Assembly (NCBI RefSeq): GCF_014192155.1
Contig: NZ_JACHXO010000002.1
Location: 1-64,000 of the forward strand
Length of the DNA: 64,000 nucleotides
Direction: 5' to 3'
Source: Roseateles terrae
Lineage (GTDB): Bacteria; Pseudomonadota; Gammaproteobacteria; Burkholderiales; Burkholderiaceae_C
Within the stretch, counting starts at the first letter, position 1; the number at the start of each line of letters is the position of its first letter. Positions 63,873-64,000 of the stretch are shown piece by piece. The position numbers and the translations under genes were made by a program. The notes beneath the pieces are model-generated. The model ran no database searches. It had not been told where the DNA came from and worked only from the letters and a program-made list of their open reading frames with translations.

Positions 63873-64000
63873 CTATTGCGTCGGCCGCCAATCCTTCTTC
63901 TCCTTCGCCATTGCCGCCTTGAGCGTGTCGGAGAGAAGTGGCTTGTCGTCGTCATCCAGCAGGCACTCAGTCTGGCTGCAGTGACAGCTATACCGGTTGC
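63873..64000 (-). CDS. phage protein, C-terminal end only
   Basis: The last 41 codons of a minus-strand gene that begins beyond the right edge. The end has a C-x-C and a further Cys (NRYSCHCSQTECLL), an acidic run DDDD and a basic helix (KAAMAKEKKDWRPTQ). It restores the late-operon direction after the plus-strand cassette. By position it should be a head gene such as a portal-adjacent or minor head protein, but the family cannot be told. Confidence 0.65.
   Translation of the reverse strand, partial: NRYSCHCSQTECLLDDDDKPLLSDTLKAAMAKEKKDWRPTQ

Larger units (their letters stand above)
37482..64000. mobile_element. siphovirus-type prophage, left part
   Basis: The element starts at the tRNA remnant and runs past the right edge. 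It carries a minus-strand late operon (head, tail, lysis) of about 21 kb, plus plus-strand accessory cassettes. Many late genes overlap by ATGA or TGATG. Codon use is more mixed than in the host on its left. No gene in the late operon is visibly broken, so the prophage may be functional. The integrase, repressor, replication genes, terminase and portal must lie to the right. Confidence 0.9.

Overview
The window looks like a chromosomal segment of a high-GC betaproteobacterium of the order Burkholderiales, most likely a Roseateles/Mitsuaria/Pelomonas-type genus. The arguments are the gene content (guaB-guaA, ratA-rnfH opposite smpB, rimO, the polyhydroxyalkanoate regulator phaR, multi-domain GH9 and GH48 cellulases), the GC-rich codon use, and an architecture typical of the order. 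The genus is inference. No rRNA gene or intact tRNA gene was seen.

Region 1 (1-1730) is debris: one end of an IS3-family element that has cut into an RHS/YD-repeat gene, a frameshifted YD-repeat fragment, and a PilN-like membrane protein. Region 2 (1830-12356) is core: guaA, an MFS exporter and guaB in one operon, a DUF4124 protein, rnfH/ratA, smpB, a MetC-like PLP enzyme, a protein with what looks like a circularly permuted OTU cysteine-protease domain (9674-10933), and rimO. Region 3 (12510-15438) is a run of small accessory genes (cREC receiver, DUF4304-like, an unknown, a frameshifted repeat protein) resembling immunity or conflict genes.

Region 4 (15503-30338) holds RidA and LemA proteins, then a secreted cellulase pair (GH9-CBM3c-FN3-FN3-CBM2 followed by GH48-beta repeats-CBM2). 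A CHASE3-type chemoreceptor, an S9 peptidase, a Q/G-rich small protein, phaR, a LacI regulator and a GT14 glycosyltransferase follow. Region 5 (30534-37422) holds cyanase, a flavin reductase, three universal stress proteins, a zinc alcohol dehydrogenase, a DUF2892 protein and a sensor kinase. The two plus-strand usp genes and the minus-strand usp-adh-DUF2892 unit share an FNR/Anr-like site TTGAN-N4-CGCAA at 67-82 bases before the first start codon, which suggests one low-oxygen regulon.

Region 6 (37482-64000, running off the right end) is a prophage integrated in the 3' end of a minus-strand tRNA gene. The 28-base tRNA remnant and the host terminator remain at the left edge. Next come a chemoreceptor, a LexA-box gene, two small minus-strand genes, a hicAB plus acyltransferase cassette flanked by two related copies of a phage gene end, and then the minus-strand late operon of a lambda-like siphovirus. 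In transcription order from the right: DUF2213 protein, major capsid, connectors, an SGNH hydrolase, tail tube, chaperone, tape measure, tail tip, tailspike, holin, endolysin, a MazZ/DUF5664-like nucleotide hydrolase, Rz/Rz1 spanins, and an HTH-metallophosphoesterase. A two-gene plus-strand membrane-protein cassette interrupts the head module. Terminase, portal, integrase and repressor are not in the window.
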